In this document: positions 1-7,185 of the stretch, in pieces | How positions within the stretch are numbered: position 1 is the stretch's first letter | Layout of the letters: every line of letters starts with the position of its first letter | NCBI GenBank assembly: GCA_015485715.1 | Contig: WFTA01000037.1 | Location: 1-12,981, forward strand | DNA: 12,981 nt | DNA from: Patescibacteria group bacterium | GTDB lineage: Bacteria; Patescibacteriota; Patescibacteriia; WFTA01; S139-112 | Reading direction: 5' to 3' | Program-made: the position numbers and the translations under genes | The notes under the pieces: generated by a model | The model's database searches: none | Seen by the model: only the letters and a program-made list of their open reading frames with translations | Told to the model about the DNA's origin: nothing

Positions 1-1
1 A

Positions 2-214
2 GTAGATGCAAACACAGAGGTAATGGTTAGCATTATACCAAAAAGGATAGACGCAACACAGCCACCTGAGGAAATCCAGAAGCTCTTCAAAACACAAAAT
101 GCATCTTTTAAAGATATTGAGGTTGGAGATACTGTGCTCGTATTTTCAAGTATAAATATAGCAGGCAAGAGTGAATTTGCTGCAAATAGAATAAATATCA
201 GAAGAGTGCAGTAA
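2..214 (+). CDS. C-terminal fragment of unidentified protein (5' end off window)
   Basis: The open frame runs in from the left edge at base 2 without a stop, and an in-frame ATG at 23 is probably internal. About 70 residues are visible, ending with TAA at 212-214. The visible part alternates hydrophobic and polar residues, with a stretch DIEVGDTVLVFSSINIAG near the end. That reads like the last strands of a small beta-barrel/OB-like domain, of the kind seen at the end of DUF5666-type envelope proteins; this is only a resemblance. No catalytic motif or membrane segment is visible. Its stop codon is immediately followed by the reversed stop codon of the convergent DUF151 gene, with no base between them. 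Function is not known. Confidence 0.6.
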   Translation, partial: VDANTEVMVSIIPKRIDATQPPEEIQKLFKTQNASFKDIEVGDTVLVFSSINIAGKSEFAANRINIRRVQ

Positions 215-751
215 TTAGAATTTTATGATATTTTCGTTATCTTCTGATTCTTTTTCCAGAAATTCCAGCATGGCTCGTGCGTCCGGTTGATCTTTTTCTA
301 CAAGTTTTACAAGGTTTTTGGTAAGAAATATAGGGGCATTGGCCCGGATAGCAAGAGCTAGCGCATCTGACGGTCTGCTGTCTACTTCAAGTGTTTGATT
401 ATCTTTAGTGATAAGATAAAGATTTGAGAAAAATGCACCATCTTTGACATCGTAAATTATAACTTTATCTATCTTTGCTTGAAAATGATCAACTATTATT
501 CTAAATAGAAGATCTGCTGTCAAAGGTCTTGGAAAAAGTATTTTTTGCCAGGCAGCAAGGATGGCTTGGGCTTCTAGAAAACCTATAATCATAGGTATTA
601 CTGTTTCATCTTTTTCATCTACCACAAATACCACAGGTACTTTTTGTACAGGATGAAGGTATATTGATTTTATTTTGGCCGGCACAAGGTCTTCAGAAAT
701 AATATTTTCTTCATTATTTTTAATATTTTTTTCTTCTTTTTTCTTTGGCAT
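215..751 (-). CDS. DUF151 / bifunctional nuclease (BFN) domain protein
   Basis: A 178-residue cytoplasmic protein. After a charged, low-complexity N-terminus (Lys/Glu/Asn-rich, residues 1-20), residues about 24-150 carry the BFN fold. It includes the family hallmark SRPSDALALAIRANAPIF at 125-142, preceded by a strand pattern VIIYDVKDGAFFSNLYL, and an early VIPMIIGFLEAQAI segment. Family members have been described with nuclease activity on RNA and DNA, and plant homologues act in defence signalling; the cellular role in most bacteria is unsettled. The length is normal for the family. The start at 751 gives the acidic/basic leader and has no Shine-Dalgarno sequence upstream (AAGCATTGCTTT precedes ATG). 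A weak promoter-like pair, TTGTTT and TATTTT with 17-base spacing, reads leftward from 803 to 775. The gene is convergent with the fragment to its left, stop to stop with no spacer. Confidence 0.9.
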   Translation of the reverse strand: MPKKKEEKNIKNNEENIISEDLVPAKIKSIYLHPVQKVPVVFVVDEKDETVIPMIIGFLEAQAILAAWQKILFPRPLTADLLFRIIVDHFQAKIDKVIIYDVKDGAFFSNLYLITKDNQTLEVDSRPSDALALAIRANAPIFLTKNLVKLVEKDQPDARAMLEFLEKESEDNENIIKF

Positions 752-816
752 AAAGCAATGCTTAATTCAAATAAAAAATAGCATAAAATAAATAAAAAAA
801 CAAATTAGGTATAGAT

Positions 817-844
817 TTGACAAGTTTTACATCTATGTTAATAT
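817..844 (+). promoter_or_regulatory. Strong sigma70-type promoter of the leader/attenuator transcript
   Basis: A perfect -35 box TTGACA (817-822) is followed after 16 bases by TAATAT (839-844). The predicted transcription start is near 851, only about 16 bases before the 30-codon leader frame. This is the best promoter match on the plus strand between the DUF151 gene and the orphan gene. It is divergent from the DUF151 gene. Confidence 0.65.
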
Positions 845-866
845 TTAGGGAAGTTATAAAAAAGTT

Positions 867-959
867 ATGACCAAGCAAAATTATCTGAAAAATATGAAAG
901 GATATATCAGAAGATGGTTTATCAAGGGAGGCGGTTTTGCTTGGGTGTGCGTATTATAG
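867..959 (+). CDS. Putative 30-aa leader peptide of an attenuator
   Basis: ATG at 867-869 to TAG at 957-959 encodes 30 residues: it begins MTKQNYLKNMKGYIRRWFIK and ends GGGFAWVCVL. It is basic in the middle (KGYIRRWFIK), with Trp codons at 915 and 942. There is no Shine-Dalgarno sequence, as for every gene in this window. What makes it credible is its position: about 16 bases after a strong promoter, with its codons forming the 5' arms of RNA stems that compete with the downstream terminator. The 3' codons (GGC GGT TTT GCT TGG, 930-944) are complementary to 979-993. Seen in the sequence: frame, promoter, complementarity. Inferred: that it is translated and that ribosome position controls the terminator. 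Alternatively the frame is a coincidence inside a roughly 160-nt non-coding RNA. Confidence 0.45.
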   Translation: MTKQNYLKNMKGYIRRWFIKGGGFAWVCVL

Positions 960-988
960 AATAGTTTTAAAATCATAACTAAGCAAAA

Positions 989-1011
989 CCGCCAAATAGG
1001 GCGGATTTTTT
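989..1011 (+). terminator. Rho-independent terminator at the end of the leader
   Basis: A G/C-only 5-bp stem, CCGCC (989-993) with GGCGG (1000-1004) and a 6-base loop, is followed by one A and then six T (1006-1011), continuing into ATTTAT. The reverse strand reads CCGCC...GGCGG then TTTTGCTT, so it could also stop transcription coming from the right. The 5' arm is shared with the 15-bp competing stem (930-944 with 979-993). Confidence 0.65.
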
Positions 1012-1194
1012 ATTTATAAGATTTTATGGAAAATTTTACCATCAGACAATTTAATATTAAGTGTAAAAAGATAAGAAGATACGAATGGTGGAGACATACT
1101 TTGTTGTGGCGGATTTTTGTATTTAAATTTTGATTTATTATTTCATCATACATATTCATTCAAAAATTCTCCCTCTTAGGTAGTATTTATTATA

Positions 1195-1210
1195 AAACTT
1201 TAAAATTAAT
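1195..1210 (+). repeat. 16-base upstream element, copy 1 (AAACTTTAAAATTAAT)
   Basis: AAACTTTAAAATTAAT lies 10 bases before the start codon of the 966-residue orphan gene. An identical 16-mer lies directly before the start codon of the other orphan gene (12191-12206). Here it overlaps a TATAAAA stretch (1191-1197) that could be a -10 box, though no good -35 box is seen 17 bases upstream. It may be a translation-enhancing leader or a shared regulatory site. Confidence 0.45.
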
Positions 1211-1220
1211 CTTAATCTGT

Positions 1221-4121
1221 ATGGATTTATCTCAGAAAACGCAAACCTTAGATATACAAGCTTCGGCTGAATTAGCTAAAAATCCAGAATTTCAACCTGA
1301 AAAACAATCTGAAACTCCTGAAATTCACATAAAACAAATAGGTCCAGAGCAATATACTGTACTGCCAGATTCTCAAGAAGAGCTTGATTGGAAAACAATA
1401 CGAGAATTGTTAGGAAAAAAGGAAGTAGGACCACTTACTATACTTGGTGTATCAGAAAATACTTTGGATTTGCAAAAAATACATACAATCAACTGGGGTT
1501 CTAAGCCTCTTGTCTCTCTTCCCACTATAGATGATATTGTAGCCTATAGTGCTTTATCAAAACAAGAGCAAATAAATGCTATTCCGGAAAATCTGCCCAT
1601 CTGCAGCATTCACAAGACAGAGCAGGGGAAAATGGAGTTTAATATAAACTCTCAGGATATTAATCAAATTGAAGTACCAGAAAGACAAGATTTTTTAGAC
1701 TTTAAGACAATAAAGGATACAGCTGCAGAAATCATAGAAAACCCATCTCAGCTCATAGAACAATTCCCTGTAGATACAGTTAACTCAGAATTCCCTTCAT
1801 ATATCCTCAACAGACTTATTATGATATTTGGAGAAAATGGTGAGGGAGACAGGATTGAGACAAGATGGCTTGAGGGATTTGTATCTAAAATAAGCTTTGA
1901 AAAAGCTTATCGAATAAAGGATAAAATATATTATCTTTTTAGTGTTAATATTGATAAAATGACCAAGAGAGAAGAAGTATATTTGAAAATAATCAATTAT
2001 CTTATTCTTAAAAAAATAGGATTTAAAAATACAAATCTTGCTTTTAAAACAAGTACAGGAACTCTTGTAGAATTTGATTCCCAAGCTTTCAGAGGCACTA
2101 TAGATATGAATACAATCTCAAAGCCTGTAATATCTGCTTATTTATTTGCCCAAAAAGCAGAAAAAAATCAAGTCTTTACTTCTTTGTCAGGAGATGTCAT
2201 AGAGACAGACAAAGATAGTGATGCAGTTTTTGTTTCTCTGTCTTCAGAAGAATATGAAAGAAAAGACTTTACAACAGAAACTATTTTAGAGAGATACTTT
2301 TTCTATCTGCCAGAAGGAAAAAAGACAGAAGAAGAACTTATAGATAACCTCCCTGAGCCTTTAAAGTCTGTGGTAAAGGGGATAAGAGGTATATATGGGG
2401 ATGAGGCTATAATCACAGTATATCACCCGAACTTTACTCCAAGAATGTATCACACACAGGGGCTCTTAACTATAGCCAATATTTTGCGAGCTACAGGAAG
2501 AAAAATAGGAGATCATATCCCTTCTCTTAATACAGAGGGTGATAAGTATATGACAACACCGTTTTTGAATATACCACCCAAGAGGGTGCTTGATGGAGTC
2601 TTAGAAGAGATAAGTGGAATTGATAGTGATGATTTAAAAGAAGAAGGATGGGAAAAAAGGATGACATTGAAATTAATACATGGTTGCTTAGACGAGTTTA
2701 ACCACGATAGTGTTAGATTCATAAGCATGATATTTCCATCAGCAGAAGTCAAAGATAATGGACATCCTTCAAATCCTATACCGTCCAATAATGAGCCAGT
2801 AGCAATGGGAATGAGTTTTGAAAAATGGTTTACAGAAAGTGATTTGGCTAGTATTTTTAATAAAGTAAAAGATATCTTAGAAAGCACACATGAATCTATT
2901 CATGATAAAGTAATATTGGATCTAAAAGCTTTCTTGATTAAGCGTTTTATAAGAGGTATAGATGGAATGCAAGTTAGAAGAAAAAAAGAACATGACGAAG
3001 ATGGCATGTCTCTTGAAGATTTAATTGCCAGTCATAAACAAATTAGAAAGGTTATAATTCAAATGCTTTTCTATTTATTAAAAGTTGATATTGAGCCCAA
3101 TTTGATTTCTGAGGATCATTTTAATTTTTTTAAAAATAAATATTCAAAGAAAGGAGATCCGCGTGGTGTGTATGATATGATATTTCGTCGTCTTATGGTA
3201 AATAGTTTTAACCATTTTTACCGTGCACTAAAGAGGTATAAAGAATTTGCACTTTCAAACCATGAACTTTTTTCACACTTAACAGATTCACAAAAGAAAA
3301 ATCTATTATCCAGTATATTTAATCATGAAGGTATTCAGTGGTTTGTACAAAGGTATATTCCTCAAAGACAAATGGAAATTATGAAAGAAAATGGTATTAT
3401 AAAAGATGACACGGTAATACCATTCAAGTTAACAAGTATGGATCATAGATACAAAGAAAGAACATTAAATTCATTAAAATTAATAGTTGATAAATTAGGA
3501 TGGGAGTTTGTACAGAAATATTTTTTATTTAGACTAAAGAATAACAATAAGAGATATGAAGAAGTAGGATTGTATATTAGAGAAGGAGAGGAGAAGAGGT
3601 TATATATAGCTATAAATAATCAGAATAACAAGGAGATTTTATTTATCACGGAAGATAACAATGTATTATCATTTGATGATTTAAAGGAAGGAAAAATAAA
3701 TATAGTAAATTTCAGTACTAATCTCTTCTTTTTGATTTGTGGGATAGGTGGCATGCTCCATATAGGTTCAGAAAGAAAGAATAGAAGATATGTTTTGGAT
3801 TATATGAGTAAATCTGGTATGTTCTCAGAACAAGATCTAGAAACAATGCACATTTTATCTCAGGGCTTAAGGTCAGATGATTTTGTACCACCACCCAAAA
3901 AAGGAGAAGTAGAATATGGATATCCTGTATGTGCACAACAGGGATTTGCAGTGTCTGAACTTGCAGCTTTGCCTCACGACCTTAGAGAATATATAATAAA
4001 TACTGTAAGAGAGGCACCTCACAAAAATCTACCCAATCCAAATGTAAAACCGCCTAATCTTGCAGAAACATTTCTCAGAGGATTAGAATCAATAGCCAGC
4101 TCGACTGATAAACAAAATTAA
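1221..4121 (+). CDS. Very large orphan protein, function unknown (966 aa)
   Basis: I do not recognise this protein. It has 966 residues, no signal peptide and no clear membrane helix, and reads as a soluble, mostly helical multi-domain protein. The first ~60 residues are Gln/Glu/Lys-rich and probably disordered. Residues about 60-330 look mixed alpha/beta, and about 330-900 look largely helical with Lys/Glu/Arg/Phe-rich stretches. A short Pro-rich segment (PPPKKGEVEYGYPVC) lies close to the C-terminus, and the tail is Asn/Pro-rich. No Walker motif, metal-binding cluster or nuclease signature is visible. It starts at the first ATG after the 16-base upstream element, without a Shine-Dalgarno sequence. 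The attenuator-like leader lies 210 bases upstream, and an M19 dipeptidase follows after 10 bases, so the two are probably co-transcribed. Codon use matches its neighbours, giving no sign of recent transfer. Confidence 0.8.
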   Translation: MDLSQKTQTLDIQASAELAKNPEFQPEKQSETPEIHIKQIGPEQYTVLPDSQEELDWKTIRELLGKKEVGPLTILGVSENTLDLQKIHTINWGSKPLVSLPTIDDIVAYSALSKQEQINAIPENLPICSIHKTEQGKMEFNINSQDINQIEVPERQDFLDFKTIKDTAAEIIENPSQLIEQFPVDTVNSEFPSYILNRLIMIFGENGEGDRIETRWLEGFVSKISFEKAYRIKDKIYYLFSVNIDKMTKREEVYLKIINYLILKKIGFKNTNLAFKTSTGTLVEFDSQAFRGTIDMNTISKPVISAYLFAQKAEKNQVFTSLSGDVIETDKDSDAVFVSLSSEEYERKDFTTETILERYFFYLPEGKKTEEELIDNLPEPLKSVVKGIRGIYGDEAIITVYHPNFTPRMYHTQGLLTIANILRATGRKIGDHIPSLNTEGDKYMTTPFLNIPPKRVLDGVLEEISGIDSDDLKEEGWEKRMTLKLIHGCLDEFNHDSVRFISMIFPSAEVKDNGHPSNPIPSNNEPVAMGMSFEKWFTESDLASIFNKVKDILESTHESIHDKVILDLKAFLIKRFIRGIDGMQVRRKKEHDEDGMSLEDLIASHKQIRKVIIQMLFYLLKVDIEPNLISEDHFNFFKNKYSKKGDPRGVYDMIFRRLMVNSFNHFYRALKRYKEFALSNHELFSHLTDSQKKNLLSSIFNHEGIQWFVQRYIPQRQMEIMKENGIIKDDTVIPFKLTSMDHRYKERTLNSLKLIVDKLGWEFVQKYFLFRLKNNNKRYEEVGLYIREGEEKRLYIAINNQNNKEILFITEDNNVLSFDDLKEGKINIVNFSTNLFFLICGIGGMLHIGSERKNRRYVLDYMSKSGMFSEQDLETMHILSQGLRSDDFVPPPKKGEVEYGYPVCAQQGFAVSELAALPHDLREYIINTVREAPHKNLPNPNVKPPNLAETFLRGLESIASSTDKQN

Positions 4122-4131
4122 CTAAAAAGAT

Positions 4132-5088
4132 ATGCCTGTATCTAAAATAGACCTCCACTGTGATATAAGTTTCTGCGCATTAAACGGAAAGGTTGATTTA
4201 TTTAAACCCATAGAAAATGTATTTACAGAAAGATTTTGGGATGATGAAGAGATTATTCACCAAATAAGTATACCAGACGCACTTGATACAAATACTGTGG
4301 CTTTGTTTGGAGTTATATTTCCTTATACCCAAAATATGGATATAAGCAGAAAAGACGATTTGATAAAGAGTTATAAAGAGCAAAGCTCATATTATGATAA
4401 TCTTATCGAAGATTTAAAAAATAAGAATATAAATATAAAAATTATTAAACATATAGAGAGTCTTTATTTTCTGGATGAAAATAATTATTTATCCTTCCTG
4501 CAGGAATTCAAACGAAACAATATCAAAAGCATAGGTATTATGTGGAATAAAGACAGCAATCTCGGCTGTGGTAATGCTACAGAGACAGATACAGGCTTAA
4601 CTGATCTTGGGAGAAAGGTAATTAAAAAAATGGTTGAAATGGGATTTATCATAGACCTTGCCCATACCAGCTACAAAACTTTTTTTGATATTTTAGAGAT
4701 TGTACCTGACAATCATCCTTTGATGTGCTCCCATGCCAATGTTTATTCCATAAACCCTCATCACCGAAATCTAAAAGATGACCAGATTCAGGCTTTGATA
4801 GACAGAGATGCTGTATTTGGCCTTTCTTTTGTAAAAGGTTTTGTGGGAGGTCAAACTATAGATGATTGGTACAGACATTTTGATTATGTTGTATCCAAAT
4901 TTGACGGAGGCGAGAATATTGTTGCTCTGGGAAGTGATTTTGATGGGATGTTTAAATCGAGTTTGATGCATGGTCTTGAAAAAATATCAGATCTGGTGAG
5001 ATTGGAAAGTTATCTACTTGACAGGACGGAGAGGGATATGGTGGATAAATTTTTCTGGCATAATGCGGATAAAATTTTAAAATTTTGA
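4132..5088 (+). CDS. Peptidase family M19 (membrane/renal dipeptidase-like) metallodipeptidase
   Basis: This 318-residue protein has the amidohydrolase-fold dipeptidase pattern with a complete binuclear zinc site. HxD is His9/Asp11 (KIDLHCDIS), the bridging Glu is Glu109 (KHIES), and the His residues are His178 (IIDLAHTS) and His201 (MCSHAN). Arg212 sits in the HHRNLKDDQ motif, and Asp269 in ALGSDFDGM. LTDLGRKVIKKMVEMGF (156-172) is the usual family block before the first His. Known members cleave dipeptides, some with D-residues, and some also act on beta-lactams. There is no signal peptide, lipobox or membrane segment, so it should act in the cytoplasm, plausibly releasing amino acids from imported peptides. 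It lies 10 bases after the 966-residue orphan and is likely in its operon. It is the only full gene here that ends in TGA. Confidence 0.9.
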   Translation: MPVSKIDLHCDISFCALNGKVDLFKPIENVFTERFWDDEEIIHQISIPDALDTNTVALFGVIFPYTQNMDISRKDDLIKSYKEQSSYYDNLIEDLKNKNINIKIIKHIESLYFLDENNYLSFLQEFKRNNIKSIGIMWNKDSNLGCGNATETDTGLTDLGRKVIKKMVEMGFIIDLAHTSYKTFFDILEIVPDNHPLMCSHANVYSINPHHRNLKDDQIQALIDRDAVFGLSFVKGFVGGQTIDDWYRHFDYVVSKFDGGENIVALGSDFDGMFKSSLMHGLEKISDLVRLESYLLDRTERDMVDKFFWHNADKILKF

Positions 5089-5111
5089 GTTGTGTTTAAG
5101 TAGGTTTAATT

Positions 5112-5140
5112 TTGCCTGTAGCGGCTAAATATGCTATTCT
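5112..5140 (+). promoter_or_regulatory. Possible promoter for the small membrane protein
   Basis: TTGCCT (5112-5117) and TATTCT (5135-5140) are separated by 17 bases. They sit in the 78-base gap after the dipeptidase and would start transcription about 20 bases before the ATG at 5167. The match is moderate; read-through from the upstream operon is equally possible. Confidence 0.35.
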
Positions 5141-5166
5141 TTATATGTAGCAGTAAAATGTAAGAT

Positions 5167-5694
5167 ATGAATTTGGAAAATATAGGGGAGTATGTAAGAG
5201 GTATAAATTTTGCAGATCCTACATGGGATTTGTTTGTGTGGCTATTTTTTATAATAGGTTCTTTTGTATATGGTTTTGTTATGGGTAAAGACAGGATAGT
5301 TGTGATGCTGGTGTCTATATATATGTCCTTTGCTGTTGTGAGGAGCGTACCTCTGGTAGATCAAATAGCAAACAAAACTCTTGGAAGTATAAGTATGTTT
5401 CAGATTGTTCTGTTTTTTGTCTTATTTCTGCTTTTATTTTCACTTTTTGATCAGCTGCGGGTGTTTGATATAGGTAGTGGAGTAGGAGATAAGTCTATTT
5501 TTAAATCAATAGTATTTTCCATATTGCATACAGGGCTTATAATAGCCATCATTCTTTCGTTTTTACCAAAGGATTTAACTGACAAATTTTCTTTTTATAT
5601 TCAAAAAGTTTTTATTTCACCTATTGGATACTTCCTATGGACAGTAATGCCAATATTAGCACTTGTGATATTATCTGGTAAGAGTGAGAAGTAG
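5167..5694 (+). CDS. Small polytopic membrane protein, unknown function (175 aa)
   Basis: The 175 residues contain four to five hydrophobic helices: roughly 21-40 (WDLFVWLFFIIGSFVYGFVM), 45-60, 77-95 (very Phe/Leu-rich), 117-133 and 152-170. They are separated by short polar loops, with a DKSIFKS loop before the fourth. The amphipathic N-terminal 20 residues hold Asp/Glu and are probably cytoplasmic. No transport or enzyme motif is visible. The fold size recalls CvpA-type or other small inner-membrane proteins, but I cannot assign it. No Shine-Dalgarno sequence is seen (GTAAGAT precedes ATG). Its TAG stop (5692-5694) is immediately followed by the reversed TAA of cysS, so the two convergent genes share no spacer and no terminator. 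Confidence 0.75.
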   Translation: MNLENIGEYVRGINFADPTWDLFVWLFFIIGSFVYGFVMGKDRIVVMLVSIYMSFAVVRSVPLVDQIANKTLGSISMFQIVLFFVLFLLLFSLFDQLRVFDIGSGVGDKSIFKSIVFSILHTGLIIAIILSFLPKDLTDKFSFYIQKVFISPIGYFLWTVMPILALVILSGKSEK

Positions 5695-7128
5695 TTAAGA
5701 TATGTCTTTTTTGATTACTATGGTCCCGCTTGGTGTGTCTTCAACACTGTATCCCATTTTTTCTATTTCTTCTCTTAATCTATCTGCTGTCTCAAAATCC
5801 CTTTCTGTTCTGGCTTTTTTTCTTAAATAAATTAATTTTTGTATGTCCTGAGGAATATCTATAAAGGAATTTTTTTCTATTTCCAAACCAAACACTTTAT
5901 CCATATCTAAAACATATACAAGTGTATCTTTCGAGGGTACTTTGAGTGTTTCCCAAAATACAGACATAGCTTTGGGTGTATCCAAATCATTGTTTATAGC
6001 CTGAATAAACTCCTTTTTAAGTTTGTCCAGTTTTTCTTTTTGAGTTGAGGTTGCAGGATCTGATTGTCTTATTTCTTGAACTTTTTGATATATATTTGAG
6101 AGTGAATTTTGAGCTGATCTAAGAGAATTGAGGGTAAAATTAAGTTTTGACCTATAATGTGCTGAGAGACATAAGTATCTGTAAGACAGGGGTGTAAAGC
6201 CCTGTCTGATGATATCTTCCAGAGTATAGAAGTTGCCTAGAGATTTAGCCATCTTGGCATTGTCTATTATCAAAAATTCATTATGCATCCAGTAATTTGC
6301 AAGAGGCTTCCCATAGGCTGCCTCGCTTTGGGCTATCTCATTGGTATGGTGGACAGGAATATGATCTATACCTCCTGTGTGGATATCAAAGGGCTGACCC
6401 AGATATTTAGTAGACATTACAGAGCATTCTATATGCCATCCCGGAAATCCCATTCCCCATGGAGATGACCATTCCATCTGTCTGCGGGGAATGTCAGGAT
6501 ATTTTGCAGGATCATCGCCGTTTGGGGCTGAGAACTTCCATAGGGCAAAATCTGTTATATTTTTCTTTTCCGGATTGTGTTCTACTCTGGCACCTGCTTC
6601 TAACCCTTTTATGTCCAGCTTGGCCAGCTTGCCATAGTCATCCAATTTGCTGGTATCAAAGTATATACCATCTGATGTTTTATAAGTGTATCCTTTCTCT
6701 TCCAGAATTTGTATCAGTTTGATCTGATCTTCTATAGTTTCTGTTGCTCTCGGCATAATATCAGGTTTTATGATATTTAAATCTTCCAGTTGTCTGAGAA
6801 ATATATCGGTGTAATACTTGGATATTTCCCATGCTGTTTTTCCTTCTTTTTTAGCCTTTTTTTCTATTTTATCTTCGCCTGCATCTGCATCGTCTGTTAA
6901 GTGTCCCACATCAGTTATATTCATAACATGCTTTACTTTGTATCCATTAAATAAAAACATCCTCTTTAGTGTATCAGCAAACAAAAAAGCCCTCATATTT
7001 CCAATGTGAGGAAAGTCATATACAGTAGGACCACAGGTATACATCTTCACTTCTTTATCTTTCAGCGGTTTGAAAATTTCTTTTTTTCTACTAAGTGTGT
7101 TGTAAATATAAATATCAGATTGAGACAT
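5695..7128 (-). CDS. cysS: Cysteinyl-tRNA synthetase
   Basis: A class I aminoacyl-tRNA synthetase of 477 residues that charges tRNA-Cys. The zinc-binding set that selects cysteine is complete: Cys32 (TCGPTVY), Cys235 (GWHIECSVM), His260 and Glu264 (GGIDHIPVHHTNE), with the same 25- and 4-residue spacings as E. coli CysRS. The nucleotide-binding HIGH motif is HIGN at 41-44. The KMSKS loop is present as KMAKS at 292-296, an Ala variant. About 20 extra residues (around 201-220, PNGDDPAKYPDIPRRQ) sit between LWKFS and the SPWG block compared with the E. coli enzyme. The C-terminal helical and anticodon-binding part is of normal length. A likely promoter reads leftward from 7185. corA is upstream on the same strand but 324 bases away, so cysS is probably its own unit. 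Confidence 0.97.
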   Translation of the reverse strand: MSQSDIYIYNTLSRKKEIFKPLKDKEVKMYTCGPTVYDFPHIGNMRAFLFADTLKRMFLFNGYKVKHVMNITDVGHLTDDADAGEDKIEKKAKKEGKTAWEISKYYTDIFLRQLEDLNIIKPDIMPRATETIEDQIKLIQILEEKGYTYKTSDGIYFDTSKLDDYGKLAKLDIKGLEAGARVEHNPEKKNITDFALWKFSAPNGDDPAKYPDIPRRQMEWSSPWGMGFPGWHIECSVMSTKYLGQPFDIHTGGIDHIPVHHTNEIAQSEAAYGKPLANYWMHNEFLIIDNAKMAKSLGNFYTLEDIIRQGFTPLSYRYLCLSAHYRSKLNFTLNSLRSAQNSLSNIYQKVQEIRQSDPATSTQKEKLDKLKKEFIQAINNDLDTPKAMSVFWETLKVPSKDTLVYVLDMDKVFGLEIEKNSFIDIPQDIQKLIYLRKKARTERDFETADRLREEIEKMGYSVEDTPSGTIVIKKDIS

Positions 7129-7156
7129 AACTATGATAGTAAATCCTAAATTCGAA

Positions 7157-7185
7157 ATACTAATATAAAATTTTCAATTATCCAA
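7157..7185 (-). promoter_or_regulatory. Possible cysS promoter inside the left inverted repeat
   Basis: Read on the minus strand, TTGGAT (7185-7180) and TAGTAT (7162-7157) are separated by 17 bases, giving a leader of roughly 20-25 bases before the cysS ATG. The -35 box lies inside the left arm of the inverted repeat at 7169-7201. If that repeat is a mobile element, it may supply part of the promoter. Confidence 0.35.

Larger units (their letters stand above)
863..1011 (+). promoter_or_regulatory. Candidate transcription attenuator with mutually exclusive stems
   Basis: Four pairings can be drawn. Stem 1:2 pairs 871-880 with 935-944 (10 bp, perfect). Stem 2:3 pairs 930-944 with 979-993 (15 bp, with a single G-U). 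Stem 3:4, the terminator, pairs 989-993 with 1000-1004. An outer stem pairs 863-870 with 973-980 (8 bp) and would bury the leader's own start codon. Stem 1:2 and stem 2:3 cannot coexist, nor can 2:3 and 3:4. This is the logic of trp-type attenuation. A ribosome paused near the AGA AGA TGG codons (909-917) would free segment 2 to form 2:3 and block termination. No translation, or full translation, would favour the terminator. The aptamer-like part does not match any riboswitch class I recognise. Confidence 0.5.

Noticed and set aside
851..1011. 6S RNA, SRP RNA, T-box or a known riboswitch as explanation for the promoter-to-terminator RNA.
   Set aside because: The SRP GGAA/AGCAG motifs, the T-box AGGGUGGNACCGCG block and the known aptamer cores are absent, and the pairing pattern is competitive rather than a single 6S-like rod.
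2513..2887. Long opposite-strand reading frames inside the orphan, cysS and ATPase genes.
   Set aside because: They are shadows of the real genes in other frames: no promoter, odd composition, and they fully overlap well-supported coding sequence.
4132..5103. UGA=Gly code (Gracilibacteria/Absconditabacteria): the dipeptidase would extend five codons past its TGA to a TAG.
   Set aside because: All other long genes are uninterrupted without internal TGA, glycine is richly encoded by GGN, and the dipeptidase ends at the normal family position, so the standard bacterial code fits.
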